Notes under the pieces: generated by a model
What the model saw: only the letters and a program-made list of their open reading frames with translations
The model's database searches: none
What the model was told of the DNA's origin: nothing
Source: Streptomyces sp. S465
GTDB taxonomy: Bacteria; Actinomycetota; Actinomycetes; Streptomycetales; Streptomycetaceae
Direction: 5' to 3'
DNA: 64,000 bases
Assembly (NCBI RefSeq): GCF_026898115.1
Contig: NZ_CP114036.1
Span: 3,534,001-3,598,000 of the forward strand
Part shown: positions 26,428-38,165 of the stretch, in pieces
Position numbering within the stretch: the first letter of the stretch is position 1
Layout of the letters: each line of letters starts with the position of its first letter
Made by a program: the position numbers and the translations under genes

Positions 26428-27321
26428 TCACTTCTTCTCGCGCGGTACCCGCATGACCCCTTCCTGGATCACGGAGACGGCCAGCCGCCCGTCGGCGGTG
26501 AAGATGCGGCCCTTCGCGAGACCGCGCCCGCCGGACGCGGAGGGGCTCTCCTGGTCGTACAGCAGCCAGTCGTCCACCCGGAACGGCCGGTGGAACCACA
26601 TGGCGTGGTCCAGGCTGGCCCCGACGATGTCGCCGACCGTCCAGCCGCCGCGCCCATGGGCGAGCAGCACGGAGTCCAGCAGCGTCATATCGGAGACGTA
26701 GGTCGCCAGGCAGACGTGGAGCAAGGGGTGGTCGGCGACGCCGTCCAGTTTGCCGTTGGTCCGGAACCAAACCTGCGACTTGGGCTCGCGCGGCCGTCCG
26801 ACGCTGCCGAAGGGCGGCTCGTCCACGTACCGCAGATCGACCGCGGCCCGCGCCTGGAGCATCCGCTCGGTCACGCCGGGGCCGACGAAGAGGTGCTCGT
26901 AGCGGGGCAGCAGCTCCCCGGCGGTCGGCAGGGAGAGCGGGTCCGGTACGTCCGGCATCCGCTCCTGGTGCTCGAGGCCGTCCTCGTAGAGCTGGAAGGA
27001 GGCCGAGAGGTGGAAGATGGGCTGCCCGTGCTGGACGGCGACCACCCGGCGGGTGGTGAAGGAGCGGCCGTCCCGGATCCGGTCGACGGTGTAGACGATG
27101 GGTGCCCCGGGATCGCCGGGCCGCAGGAAGTACGCGTGCAGCGAATGTGCCGAGCGGTCCTCGGGGACGGTACGGCCCGCGGCGACCAGGGCCTGGGCGG
27201 CGACCTGACCGCCGAAGACCCGCGGTACGAGGGGTGCGGCGTCGCTGGTGCCGCGGAAGATGTCCTCCTCGATCTGCTCGAGGTCGAGCAGATCGAGGAG
27301 TCCCTGAAGTGCGTCATTCAT
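26428..27321 (-). CDS. tesB: Acyl-CoA thioesterase II (TesB family)
   Basis: A 297-residue double hot-dog protein. The N-terminal half carries LVPRVFGGQVAAQALVAAGRTV and SLHAYFLRPGDP. The C-terminal half carries the catalytic Asp region ASLDHAMWFHRPFRVDDWLLYDQESPSASGGRGLAKG, which is diagnostic for TesB. It hydrolyses acyl-CoA thioesters in the cytosol. It is codirectional with the acyl-CoA dehydrogenase upstream (59-bp gap), fitting a role in draining surplus acyl-CoAs of this catabolic region. Confidence 0.92.
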   Translation of the reverse strand: MNDALQGLLDLLDLEQIEEDIFRGTSDAAPLVPRVFGGQVAAQALVAAGRTVPEDRSAHSLHAYFLRPGDPGAPIVYTVDRIRDGRSFTTRRVVAVQHGQPIFHLSASFQLYEDGLEHQERMPDVPDPLSLPTAGELLPRYEHLFVGPGVTERMLQARAAVDLRYVDEPPFGSVGRPREPKSQVWFRTNGKLDGVADHPLLHVCLATYVSDMTLLDSVLLAHGRGGWTVGDIVGASLDHAMWFHRPFRVDDWLLYDQESPSASGGRGLAKGRIFTADGRLAVSVIQEGVMRVPREKK

Positions 27322-27380
27322 GATTCAAGCAGTCTTGCAGACCCGTATTGCGGTCCTGTTGCCGCTGGTCATGACGGTCG

Positions 27381-28538
27381 TCACAGGCCCATGGACTTGG
27401 CGACGATGGAGCGCATGACCTCGCTGGTGCCGCCGTAGATCCGGTTGACGCGGGTGTCCGCGTACAGCCGCGCGATGGGGTACTCCATCATGTAGCCGTA
27501 GCCGCCGTGGAGCTGGAGGCACTTGTCGATGACGACGGCGGCGCGCTCGGAGGTGAAGAGCTTGGCGGAGGCGGCGTCGGCGGCGGTCAGCTCACCGGCG
27601 TCATGCGCGTCCAGGGCCCGGTCCACGACCGCCTCCATCGCGTCCACCTCGGACTTGCAGTCGGCGAGCACGAACTTGGTGTTCTGGAACGACGCCACCG
27701 TCTTACCGAAGACGGTGCGGTCCCGCACGTACTCGGTGGCGAACCGGACGGCGGCCGCGGCCTGTGCGTACGCCCCGATGGCGATGCCCAGGCGCTCCTG
27801 CGGCAGATTGTGGGCGAGGTAGCCGAACGCCTTGCCCTCCTCGCCCAGCAGGTCCTCCACCGGCACCTTGACGTCGGTGAAGGAGAGCTCGGCGGTGTCG
27901 GAGGTCTTCAGGCCCAGCTTCTCCAGCTTGCGGCCGACCGCGTAGCCCTCGCTCTTGGTGTCCACGACGAGGATGGATATGCCGCTGCGGCGGTCCTCGG
28001 GGGTGGGCGGGGCGGTGCGGGCGCAGACCAGCACCCGGTCGGCGAGGACACCGCCGGTGATGAAGGTCTTGGCGCCGTTGAGGACGTAGTGGGTGCCGTC
28101 CTCGGAGAGCTTGGCGGTGGTCTTCATGCCCGCCAGGTCGGAACCGGTGCCGGGCTCGGTCATGGCGATGGCGGTCATCATCTCGCCGGTGACGAAGGGG
28201 GGCAGCCAGCGCCGCTTCTGCTCCTCGTTGGCGTACTTGAGGAGGTAGGGCAGGCACAGCGCGGTGTGGACACTGCTGCCGCCGAAGCTGACCCCGGCGC
28301 GCGCGGTCTCCTCGGTGATCACCGCGTTGAACTTGAAGCTGGTCTCGCCCGCCCCGCCGTACTCCTCGGGCACCTCGATGCCGAAGACGCCGAGCTCGCC
28401 GAGCTTCTTGTAGAACTCGCGCGGGGCCTGGCCCGCCTCCCGCCACTCCTCGTAGTACGGCACGACCTCGGCCGCGATGAAGTCGCGGATGGTCTCCCGG
28501 AACGCCTCGTGGTCCTCGTTGAACACCGTGCGGCGCAT
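27381..28538 (-). CDS. Acyl-CoA dehydrogenase
   Basis: A 385-residue flavoprotein with a standard three-domain layout: helical N-domain, beta-domain with AIAMTEPGTGSDLAGMKTTAK and FITGGVLAD binding FAD and substrate, and a C-domain ending with QLHGGYGYMMEYPIARLYADTRVNRIYGGTSEVMR. Sequence and place match SCO2774 rather than the branched-chain enzyme at 34313. It is transcribed with the thioesterase and divergent in block from the carboxylase operon, under the TetR gene between them. Substrate chain length is not readable. Confidence 0.9.
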   Translation of the reverse strand: MRRTVFNEDHEAFRETIRDFIAAEVVPYYEEWREAGQAPREFYKKLGELGVFGIEVPEEYGGAGETSFKFNAVITEETARAGVSFGGSSVHTALCLPYLLKYANEEQKRRWLPPFVTGEMMTAIAMTEPGTGSDLAGMKTTAKLSEDGTHYVLNGAKTFITGGVLADRVLVCARTAPPTPEDRRSGISILVVDTKSEGYAVGRKLEKLGLKTSDTAELSFTDVKVPVEDLLGEEGKAFGYLAHNLPQERLGIAIGAYAQAAAAVRFATEYVRDRTVFGKTVASFQNTKFVLADCKSEVDAMEAVVDRALDAHDAGELTAADAASAKLFTSERAAVVIDKCLQLHGGYGYMMEYPIARLYADTRVNRIYGGTSEVMRSIVAKSMGL

Positions 28539-28597
28539 ATTGGCGCGACCTCCCCGAGTCTTGGCTAAGCGCTTGCTCAGCGAAAGCTACCCGCGAG

Positions 28598-29242
28598 TCA
28601 TCGGGCCTGTCCAGAGCCGTCCGCACCGCGGGCGCCGCCGAAGGCGCCATGGGCACCGCCGAAGGCGCCGAGCGCGAGACGGCGCAGCAGCGCGGCGGTG
28701 GCCGCACGCCCGGGGAGGGCGCCGGGACGGCCGAGGTGGGGGGTGGAGTTGAGCAGCCCGAAGACCGCGTGGACACATGCGCGGGCCTCGGCCTCGGCGA
28801 GCCCGGGATAGACCTTGCGTACCACCTCGACCCACAGTTCCACGTACTGCCGCTGGAGTGAGCGCACCAGCTTGCGGTCGGTGTCCCGGAGCCGGTCGAG
28901 CTCGCGGTCGTGGAGGACGATCAGCGGGCGGTCGTCGAGGGCGAAGTCGATATGTCCCTCGATCAGCGAGTCCAGCACCTCGGCCGGGGTCTGCCCGGCC
29001 CCCTCCCCCTCGGCGACGCGCCGCTTGCCGCCCGTCAGCAGCCGGCCGCTGATGCCCACGAGCAGCTCGGCGAGCATCGCCTCCTTGCCGGGGAAGTGGC
29101 GGTAGAGACCGGGGCCGCTGATGCCGACCGCCGCGCCTATCTCATCGACGCCGACGCCGTGGAAGCCGCGCTCGGCGAAGAGGCGCGCGGCCTCCTTGAG
29201 GATCTGCTCGCGGCGGGTCGGTGCGGGTGCTTGCATGCTCAT
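28598..29242 (-). CDS. TetR-family regulator of the acyl-CoA catabolic region
   Basis: A 214-residue protein. The HTH (residues 8-55) reads TRREQILKEAARLFAERGFHGVGVDEIGAAVGISGPGLYRHFPGKEAM, a sequence typical of the fatty-acid/acyl-CoA-sensing branch of TetR. The C-terminal tail is Gly/Ala-rich and repetitive (LGAFGGAHGAFGGARG). It lies divergent from the carboxylase operon with a large palindrome in the 140-bp gap, so it most likely represses that operon and itself, releasing in response to an acyl-CoA. Confidence 0.88.
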   Translation of the reverse strand: MSMQAPAPTRREQILKEAARLFAERGFHGVGVDEIGAAVGISGPGLYRHFPGKEAMLAELLVGISGRLLTGGKRRVAEGEGAGQTPAEVLDSLIEGHIDFALDDRPLIVLHDRELDRLRDTDRKLVRSLQRQYVELWVEVVRKVYPGLAEAEARACVHAVFGLLNSTPHLGRPGALPGRAATAALLRRLALGAFGGAHGAFGGARGADGSGQAR

Positions 29243-29262
29243 GAAATCAATTCTAGACAGCG

Positions 29263-29308
29263 CGGTTAGTGGTCGTTAACCTGGTGGAGAGTTAACGATG
29301 ACTAACCG
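29263..29308. promoter_or_regulatory. Large inverted repeat, probable TetR operator
   Basis: Arms CGGTTAGTGGTCGTTAAC (29263-29280) and its near-complement at 29291-29308 match at 16 of 18 positions around a 10-bp centre. GTTAAC is perfect in both inner ends. It lies in the gap between the divergent TetR and carboxylase genes, 20 bp from the TetR start and 75 bp from the carboxylase start, so binding could block both. Confidence 0.75.
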
Positions 29309-29371
29309 GATCGAGCTGGATCGAGCTGGAGCGAGCTGGGTCGACCCGGATCGAGCGAGACCGAGCGAGGG
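29308..29371 (+). repeat. Helically phased 10-bp direct repeats in the carboxylase leader
   Basis: Six tandem 10-bp units based on GGATCGAGCT follow the TetR palindrome directly and end about 12 bp before the carboxylase ATG. The first two are identical; the others differ at one to four positions. They lie in the likely 5' untranslated region and leave no consensus ribosome binding site other than GAGGGGG near the end. Confidence 0.7.
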
Positions 29372-29382
29372 GGCTCGTAGCC

Positions 29383-31035
29383 ATGGAGCAGGCACCGGCG
29401 CTGCGCAGCGGCGCCGACCCGGCGTCCGACACCTGGCGGGTCAATGAGGCCGCCCACCGCGAGCTGGCCGCGCGGCTGCGCGAGAAGCTGGCCGTGGCGC
29501 GGCTGGGCGGCGGGGAGAAGGCGCGGGCGCGGCACACCGCGCGCGGCAAGCTGCTGCCGCGCGACCGGGTGGACACGCTGCTGGACCCGAGCTCCCCGTT
29601 CCTGGAGCTGGCGCCCCTCGCGGCCGAGGGGATGTACGGGGGCCAGGCCCCGGCAGCGGGGGTGATCGCCGGAATCGGGCGGGTGGCGGGCCGCGAGGTG
29701 GTCGTGGTCGCCAATGACGCCACGGTCAAGGGCGGCACGTACTACCCGATGACGGTGAAGAAGCATCTGCGCGCCCAGGAGGTCGCGCTCGACAACCACT
29801 TGCCGTGCGTCTATCTGGTCGACTCCGGCGGCGCCTTCCTCCCCATGCAGGACGAGGTCTTCCCGGACCGCGACCACTTCGGGCGGATCTTCTACAACCA
29901 GGCGCGGCTGTCCGGCGCCGGGATTCCGCAGGTCGCGGCGGTGATGGGGTCCTGTACGGCGGGCGGGGCGTATGTCCCGGCCATGAGCGACGAGGCCGTG
30001 ATCGTGCGCGGGCAGGGCACGATCTTCCTGGGCGGGCCGCCGCTGGTGAAGGCGGCCACCGGGGAGGTCGTCTCGGCCGAGGAGCTGGGCGGCGGCGAGG
30101 TCCACTCCCGGGTCTCGGGCGTCACCGACCACCTGGCGGAGGACGACGCCCACGCGCTGCGGATCGTCCGCTCCATCGTCGCCACCCTGCCACCGTCCCC
30201 GCTGCGGCAGGGGTCGCCGCCGTGGCCGCTGGAGCCCTCCGAGGAGCCCGCCGTGGACCCGGCGGGGCTCTACGGGGCGGTTCCGGTCGACTCCCGCACG
30301 CCCTACGACGTGCGGGAGGTCATCGCGCGGCTGGTGGACGGCTCGCGGTTCGCCGAGTTCAAGGCCGAGTTCGGCACCACCCTGGTCACGGGCTTCGCGC
30401 GGATCATGGGCCACCCGGTGGGCATCGTCGCCAACAACGGCATCCTGTTCTCCGAATCGGCCCAGAAGGGCGCCCATTTCATCGAGCTGTGCGACCAGCG
30501 CGGCATCCCGCTGGTCTTCCTCCAGAACATCTCGGGCTTCATGGTGGGCCGCAGCTATGAGGCGGGCGGGATCGCCAAGCACGGCGCCAAGATGGTGACC
30601 GCCGTCGCCTGCACCCGCGTCCCCAAGCTGACGGTCGTGATCGGCGGTTCCTACGGCGCGGGCAATTACTCGATGTGCGGCCGCGCCTATTCGCCGCGCT
30701 TCCTGTGGATGTGGCCCAACGCGAAGATCTCCGTGATGGGCGGTGAACAGGCCGCCTCCGTGCTCGCCACCGTCAAGCGCGACCAGATGGAGGCGCGCGG
30801 CGAGGAGTGGAGCGCCGAGGAAGAGGAGGCGTTCCGGGCCCCGGTCCGCGAGCAGTACGAGGCGCAGGGAAACGCCTACTACGCCACGGCCCGGCTGTGG
30901 GACGACGGCGTGATCGACCCCCTGGAGACCCGCACGGTCCTCGGGCTCGCCCTGACCGCCTGCGCCAACGCCCCGCTGCCCGGCCGTGCGGCCACCGAGA
31001 CCGTGGCGCCCGGCTACGGCGTCTTCCGGATGTGA
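29383..31035 (+). CDS. accD1: Methylcrotonyl-CoA carboxylase, carboxyltransferase (beta) subunit
   Basis: A 550-residue carboxyltransferase with both crotonase-type halves. The oxyanion-hole motifs [14 protein letters not shown] (about residue 185) and [16 protein letters not shown] (about residue 422) are intact, as is the biotin-pocket segment SARLSG-type AARLSGAG (here QARLSGAG). Length and motifs match the acyl-CoA rather than acetyl-CoA carboxylases, and the neighbours (biotin subunit, HMG-CoA lyase, AcdH) identify 3-methylcrotonyl-CoA of leucine breakdown as the substrate. First gene of a four-gene operon with the palindrome and 10-bp repeats upstream. Confidence 0.9.
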   Translation: MEQAPALRSGADPASDTWRVNEAAHRELAARLREKLAVARLGGGEKARARHTARGKLLPRDRVDTLLDPSSPFLELAPLAAEGMYGGQAPAAGVIAGIGRVAGREVVVVANDATVKGGTYYPMTVKKHLRAQEVALDNHLPCVYLVDSGGAFLPMQDEVFPDRDHFGRIFYNQARLSGAGIPQVAAVMGSCTAGGAYVPAMSDEAVIVRGQGTIFLGGPPLVKAATGEVVSAEELGGGEVHSRVSGVTDHLAEDDAHALRIVRSIVATLPPSPLRQGSPPWPLEPSEEPAVDPAGLYGAVPVDSRTPYDVREVIARLVDGSRFAEFKAEFGTTLVTGFARIMGHPVGIVANNGILFSESAQKGAHFIELCDQRGIPLVFLQNISGFMVGRSYEAGGIAKHGAKMVTAVACTRVPKLTVVIGGSYGAGNYSMCGRAYSPRFLWMWPNAKISVMGGEQAASVLATVKRDQMEARGEEWSAEEEEAFRAPVREQYEAQGNAYYATARLWDDGVIDPLETRTVLGLALTACANAPLPGRAATETVAPGYGVFRM

Positions 31036-31049
31036 GGGGGATGCACCCG

Positions 31050-33376
<2,327 letters not shown>

Positions 33377-33377
<1 letters not shown>

Positions 33378-34309
33378 TGACCCTCCCCATGACCGTCCCG
33401 GCCCCCGGGCTGCCCGCCCGGGTCCGGATCCACGAGGTGGGCCCGCGGGACGGGCTGCAGAACGAGAAGACGCTGGTCCCGGCGGCCATCAAGGCCGAGT
33501 TCATCCGGCGGCTCGCCGAGGCCGGCCTCACCACCATCGAGGCCACCAGCTTCGTCCATCCGAAGTGGGTGCCCCAGCTGGCCGACGCCGAGGAGCTGAT
33601 GCGGCTGGTCGACGACGTGGACGCCCGGCTCCCGGTGCTGGTGCCCAATGAGCGCGGGCTGGACCGCGCCCTCGCGCTGGGCGCGCGCGAGATCGCCGTC
33701 TTCGCCAGCGCCACGGAGTCCTTCGCCAGGGCCAATCTCAACCGCACGGTGGACGAGGCGCTGGAGATGTTCACCCCGGTCGTCGCCAAGGCCGAGGACG
33801 CGGGCGTGGCCGTGCGCGGCTATCTGTCGATGTGCTTCGGCGACCCGTGGGAGGGGCCGGTCCCGGTCTCCCAGACCGTCTCGGTCAGCCGCCGCCTCTT
33901 GGACATGGGATGCGACGAGATCAGTCTCGGCGACACCATCGGCGTGGCCACCCCCGGCCATGTGCGGGAGCTGCTGGACGCGCTCAACGAGGCGGACATC
34001 GCCGACGACCGGCTGGCCGTGCACTTCCACGACACCTACGGCCAGGCCCTCGCCAACACCCTCGCGGCCCTCCAGCACGGTGTGACCACCGTCGACGCCT
34101 CCGCCGGGGGCCTCGGCGGCTGCCCCTACGCCAAGAGCGCCACCGGCAATCTCGCCACCGAGGACCTCGTGTGGATGCTCGACGGCCTCGGCATCGAGAC
34201 CGGGGTCGACATCGGCCGCCTCACCGCAACCAGCGTGTGGATGGCCCGGCACCTGGGCCGGCCCAGCCCGTCCCGCACCGTCCGCGCCCTCTCCCAGAAG
34301 GAGACCTGA
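33377..34309 (+). CDS. Hydroxymethylglutaryl-CoA lyase
   Basis: A 310-residue TIM-barrel lyase. It carries the metal/substrate motif VGPRDGLQNEK near the N-terminus, HFHDTYGQALAN supplying metal-binding His residues, and GGLGGCPYAKSATGNLATEDL with the catalytic Cys loop. It splits HMG-CoA into acetoacetate and acetyl-CoA, the last step of leucine catabolism. ATG 33377 overlaps the previous stop (TGATG) and uses GGAG nine bases upstream, so translation is coupled. Confidence 0.92.
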
Positions 34310-34312
34310 GCC

Positions 34313-35479
34313 ATGTCGATCGACCACCGACTCAGCCCGGAACACGAGGAACTGCGCCGCACCGTCGAGGCGTTCGCGCACGATGTGGTCGCCCCCAAGA
34401 TCGGGGAGTACTGGGAGCACCATGAGTTCCCGTACGAGATCGTCCGCGAGATGGGCCGGATGGGCCTGTTCGGCCTGCCCTTCCCGGAGGAGTACGGCGG
34501 TATGGGCGGGGACTACTTCGCGCTCTGCATCGCCCTGGAGGAGCTGGCCCGGGTGGACTCCTCGGTGGCCATCACCCTGGAGGCGGGGGTCTCGCTCGGC
34601 GCGATGCCGATCTTCCGCTACGGCACGGAGGAGCAGAAGCGCACCTGGCTGCCGGCGCTGTGCTCCGGGGAGGCCCTGGGCGCGTTCGGCCTGACCGAGC
34701 CCGGCGGCGGCTCGGACGCGGGCGCCACCCGCACCACGGCCCGGCTGGACGAGGCCACCGGCGAGTGGGTGATCAACGGCACCAAGTGCTTCATCACCAA
34801 CTCCGGTACGGACATCACCACGCTGGTCACCGTCACCGCGGTCACCGGCCGCACGGAGGACGGCCGCCCCGAGATCTCCTCGATCATCGTGCCGTCGGGC
34901 ACGCCCGGCTTCAGCGTGGCCGCCCCCTACTCCAAGGTGGGGTGGAACGCCTCGGACACCCGCGAGCTGTCCTTCGCCGACTGCCGGGTCCCGGCCGCGA
35001 ACCTGCTGGGCGCGGAGGGCCGGGGCTACGCCCAGTTCCTGCGGATCCTGGACGAGGGCCGGATCGCGATCTCCGCGCTGGCCACCGGGCTCGCCCAGGG
35101 CTGTGTGGACGAGTCGGTGACGTACGCCAGGACGCGCGAGGCGTTCGGCCGTCCCATCGGTGCCAACCAGGCGATCCAGTTCAAGCTCGCCGATATGGAG
35201 TCGCGCGCCCATATGGCCCGGGTGGCCTGGCGTGACGCGGCCTCCCGGCTGGTGCTCGGCGAACCGTTCAAGAAGGAGGCGTCGATCGCGAAGCTCTACT
35301 CCTCCGAGGTCGCGGTGGACAACGCCCGCGAGGCCACCCAGATCCACGGTGGCTATGGCTTCATGAACGAGTACCCGGTGGCCCGGATGTGGCGGGACTC
35401 CAAGATCCTGGAGATCGGCGAGGGCACCAGCGAGGTCCAGCGCATGCTGATCGCGCGAGAACTGGGCTTCGCAAGCTGA
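34313..35479 (+). CDS. acdH: Branched-chain acyl-CoA dehydrogenase AcdH
   Basis: A 388-residue flavoenzyme. LTEPGGGSDAGATRTTA and FITNSGTDIT form the FAD/substrate-binding region, and IHGGYGFMNEYPVARMWRDSKILEIGEGTSEVQRMLIAREL closes the active site. Sequence and position correspond to SCO2779 (acdH), which oxidises isobutyryl-, isovaleryl- and related acyl-CoAs from Val, Leu and Ile. It starts three bases after the lyase stop and is the last gene of the operon. Confidence 0.9.
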   Translation: MSIDHRLSPEHEELRRTVEAFAHDVVAPKIGEYWEHHEFPYEIVREMGRMGLFGLPFPEEYGGMGGDYFALCIALEELARVDSSVAITLEAGVSLGAMPIFRYGTEEQKRTWLPALCSGEALGAFGLTEPGGGSDAGATRTTARLDEATGEWVINGTKCFITNSGTDITTLVTVTAVTGRTEDGRPEISSIIVPSGTPGFSVAAPYSKVGWNASDTRELSFADCRVPAANLLGAEGRGYAQFLRILDEGRIAISALATGLAQGCVDESVTYARTREAFGRPIGANQAIQFKLADMESRAHMARVAWRDAASRLVLGEPFKKEASIAKLYSSEVAVDNAREATQIHGGYGFMNEYPVARMWRDSKILEIGEGTSEVQRMLIARELGFAS

Positions 35480-35845
35480 CCCACCACAGGGCTCCCCCGA
35501 ACCCCCCGCCCCCGGACACCGCCCCGCGGCACCGCCCCCGCCTCGCAGGCCCGCCCCCTGGGCCGCCGCCCCGTGGGCCCACCCCTGGGGCGGTGGCCCC
35601 CGGTCCGCCCCTTCGCGCGGTCCCGAGCCCCGAGCTCGGGGCCCGCACCCGGAGCCACCATCGAGCGCCCGCCCGCCAGAGCCGGGCCCGCAATCCGGGG
35701 CAGGGCCACGCCCCGGGAGAGGGCCACACCCCAGAGGCCAGGCCCACAACCCGTCCGCAGGGTCGAGGGAACGCCCGGAGCGGCCCCCGTCCCCGCGCCC
35801 CGGGGAACGCGGGGCCCGGGGCGCGGGGGCCGTGCTGGTGGGGGG
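35480..35845. other. GC-rich low-complexity gap where the des genes would be expected
   Basis: 366 bp of C-rich, Pro/Arg-frame sequence separate acdH from the hexosaminidase gene. I see no gene, only short runs of C and G and a possible hairpin around 35560-35590. In S. coelicolor this junction (SCO2779 to SCO2786) carries the desferrioxamine uptake and biosynthesis genes SCO2780-2785; none of their sequence is visible here. Confidence 0.5.
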
Positions 35846-37513
35846 TCAGTGAGCGGGCCAGGGGATCTGCGGGGAGGGGTAGTACGCGATGCGCAGCGCG
35901 TCCCAGCGGGGGCCCTGCGCCGCGAGCCGGACCCGGTAGTCGCTCCAGTCGTGCGTACGCGCGGGCGACCAGCCGAGTTCGGCGATGCCGGGGAGGCGGG
36001 GGAAGGCCATGTACTCGAGCTGCGGGCTGGTCAGCAGGGTCTCCGACCACAGTGGCGCCTCGACACCGAGCACCGATGACGCCGGGGCGTCCTTGATGTA
36101 GGTGGCCGGGTCCCAGTCGTAGGACTGCTTCGCCTCGACGTACCCGGCCCAACTCAGCCCCAGCGGAGTATCGGCGTCGTACTTCATGTCCAGATAGGCG
36201 CGGTTGGCCGGTGAGAGGACCAGCCGGGTGCCCGCCTTGGCCGCCTCGGCGACCTCCTTCTCGTTCCCGTTCAGGCCCCAGTACTGAGCGATCGCGCCCT
36301 TCGCGGGACGCGCTCCGGTGAGCTGGTGCCAGCCGACCACCGTCTTGCCGTACTTGGCGACGACCGGCTGTACCCGGTCCATGAAGGCCGCGTAGTCCTC
36401 ATGGCTGGTGGAGTGGGCCTCGTCCCCGCCGATGTGCAGATAGCGGCCGGGGGTGAGCGCGGCGAGTTCGCGGATGACGTCGTCCACGAAGTCGTACGTC
36501 ACCTCCTTGGGCGCGCACAGGGAGCTGAAGCCGACATCGGTGCCGGTGTAGAGCGGCTGGGCGACGCCGTCGCAGTTGAGCCGCGCGTAGGAGGCGAGCG
36601 CCGCGTTGGTGTGGCCCGGCATGTCGATCTCGGGGACGACGGTCAGCTCACGGCTCGCCGCGTAACGCACGATCTCGCGGTAGTCGGCCTTGGTGTAGTA
36701 GCCGCCGGGCCCGCCCCCGACCTGCGTGGAGCCGCCGTACGTGGCCAGCCGTGGCCAGGAGTCGATCGCGATCCGCCACCCCTGGTCGTCCGAGAGGTGC
36801 AGATGCAGCTTGTTGAGCTTGTAGAGAGCCAACTGGTCGATGTAGCGCTTGACCTGATCCACGCTGAAGAAGTGCCGGGAGACATCGAGCATCGCGCCCC
36901 GCCAGGCGTAGCGCGGCACATCGGTGATGGTGCCTCGGGAGACCCGCCACGGGCCCGGCTGCCGGGTGGTGCGCTCGACCGACGCGGGCAGCAGCTGCCG
37001 CAGCGTCTGCACGCCGTGGAACAGCCCCGCGGAGCCACGCGCGCTGAGGGTGATCGCGCGTCCGGTGACCTCCAGCCGGTATCCCTCCGCACCCAGCTTC
37101 CGCGCCCCGGCGGCCTGGGGCAGCAGCCGCAGCCGGATGCCGTCGCCGCCCGACCGCGCGGTCACGGGCAGCGAAAAGCCGGTGGAGGGGCGCAGCACCT
37201 TCGCCAGGTAGTCGCCCACCCGGCGCGCCGGACGCGCCGAGCCGTCGGAGGCGGACACCCGGATGCGGGTGTTCGAGCGGATCGTGTACGAGCCCGCCGC
37301 GGGCCGTACGGACGCGGGCGCGGGCACCACCCGGTCCAGGGGGGCCGGGGCGGTGGCGGCCTGGGCCACCCCGGCGGCGTGCGAAGGGGAAGCGGAAAAC
37401 GCGGAAGAAGCAGAAGAAGCGGAGGAGGCGGACGCGGAGGAGGCCGCGGTCCCCGCCCCGGCGACCACGGTCAGCAGCAGCGAACACAGAAGTCGGGCAC
37501 GGCGTCGTCTCAC
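35846..37513 (-). CDS. Secreted GH20 beta-N-acetylhexosaminidase
   Basis: A 555-residue enzyme. A signal peptide (RRRRARLLCSLLLTVVAGAGTAASS) is followed by a Ser/Ala linker encoded by a purine-run repeat (37390-37455 on the plus strand). The GH20b alpha/beta domain and then the TIM barrel follow, with HLHLSDDQGWRI and the catalytic Asp-Glu pair in YLHIGGDEAHS. It releases GlcNAc from chitin-derived oligosaccharides by substrate-assisted catalysis. GTG 37513 has AAGGGA six bases upstream. Position corresponds to SCO2786. The DasR-like site at 37571 predicts control by the GlcNAc-sensing regulator. Confidence 0.9.
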   Translation of the reverse strand: MRRRRARLLCSLLLTVVAGAGTAASSASASSASSASSAFSASPSHAAGVAQAATAPAPLDRVVPAPASVRPAAGSYTIRSNTRIRVSASDGSARPARRVGDYLAKVLRPSTGFSLPVTARSGGDGIRLRLLPQAAGARKLGAEGYRLEVTGRAITLSARGSAGLFHGVQTLRQLLPASVERTTRQPGPWRVSRGTITDVPRYAWRGAMLDVSRHFFSVDQVKRYIDQLALYKLNKLHLHLSDDQGWRIAIDSWPRLATYGGSTQVGGGPGGYYTKADYREIVRYAASRELTVVPEIDMPGHTNAALASYARLNCDGVAQPLYTGTDVGFSSLCAPKEVTYDFVDDVIRELAALTPGRYLHIGGDEAHSTSHEDYAAFMDRVQPVVAKYGKTVVGWHQLTGARPAKGAIAQYWGLNGNEKEVAEAAKAGTRLVLSPANRAYLDMKYDADTPLGLSWAGYVEAKQSYDWDPATYIKDAPASSVLGVEAPLWSETLLTSPQLEYMAFPRLPGIAELGWSPARTHDWSDYRVRLAAQGPRWDALRIAYYPSPQIPWPAH

Positions 37514-37570
37514 AGGGGATCCCTTCACCGAAACGTCGCTCTTGGGTACCGCGAGGCCCATGTGCGGTCA

Positions 37571-37582
37571 AGGTGTAGACCA
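37571..37582 (-). promoter_or_regulatory. DasR-responsive element (dre)-like site
   Basis: On the minus strand the site reads TGGTCTACACCT, matching the dre core TGGTCTAGACCA at 10 of 12 positions, with flanking A/T as in known sites. It lies 58 bp upstream of the GH20 start. The S. coelicolor orthologue is a known member of the DasR regulon, so the match is believable. Confidence 0.7.
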
Positions 37583-37781
37583 ATGTGTCGCCATGGAGCC
37601 GCCGGAATGCACCACTCGGCGTAATTCGCCCGTATATCACCCAACAAGAGAGCATTTGCGGCCTCGACGGCGAAAGCGCGCCCCGGGACTCCGCGTTCAC
37701 CCCAAGCCCTGCCCGATATCGGGCAGGATTGTTGCGAAACCCGTCTCCGCATCGCAGTATCAACGGGTGCTCGATCGCCGT

Positions 37782-38042
37782 ATGTCCCACGATGACCTTA
37801 TCGACCACCTGGTCCGCAGTACGCCGCTCAGCCGCGGCGAGGCGGCCCGGGTGGTGCTGGATGTGCTGGCGTACTTCGACGAGACGACGGAGGAGTTCGT
37901 CCGGCGCCGCCACCGCGAGCTACAGTCCGGCGGGCTGACCAACGCGGACATCTTCGAGCGGATCACCGCCGAGCTGCCGCACCGCGCGGTGGCCCCGCCC
38001 GAACTCTCGCTGCGCCAGCTGCGCCGCATCGTCTACGGCTGA
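37782..38042 (+). CDS. Small conserved helical protein
   Basis: An 86-residue acidic/basic helical protein with no signal or membrane segment. The N-terminal part (DDLIDHLVRSTPLSRGEAARVVLDVLAYFDETTEEFVRRRHRELQ) resembles the helical layout of small DNA- or protein-binding modules. ATG 37782 is taken; GTG 37767 would add five residues. It lies 123 bp before glmS on the same strand, an arrangement also found in other streptomycetes as far as I recall. Function unknown. Confidence 0.75.
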   Translation: MSHDDLIDHLVRSTPLSRGEAARVVLDVLAYFDETTEEFVRRRHRELQSGGLTNADIFERITAELPHRAVAPPELSLRQLRRIVYG

Positions 38043-38165
38043 CGACGCCAATCCACGACACCGGCCCAGGGCGCCGGCCCACGACACCGGTCCACGACGG
38101 CGGCCGCCATCGCCGAAAACTGGCACGAGCACGCATGAGCGATCCAATGGGAGGCCCAGAACACC

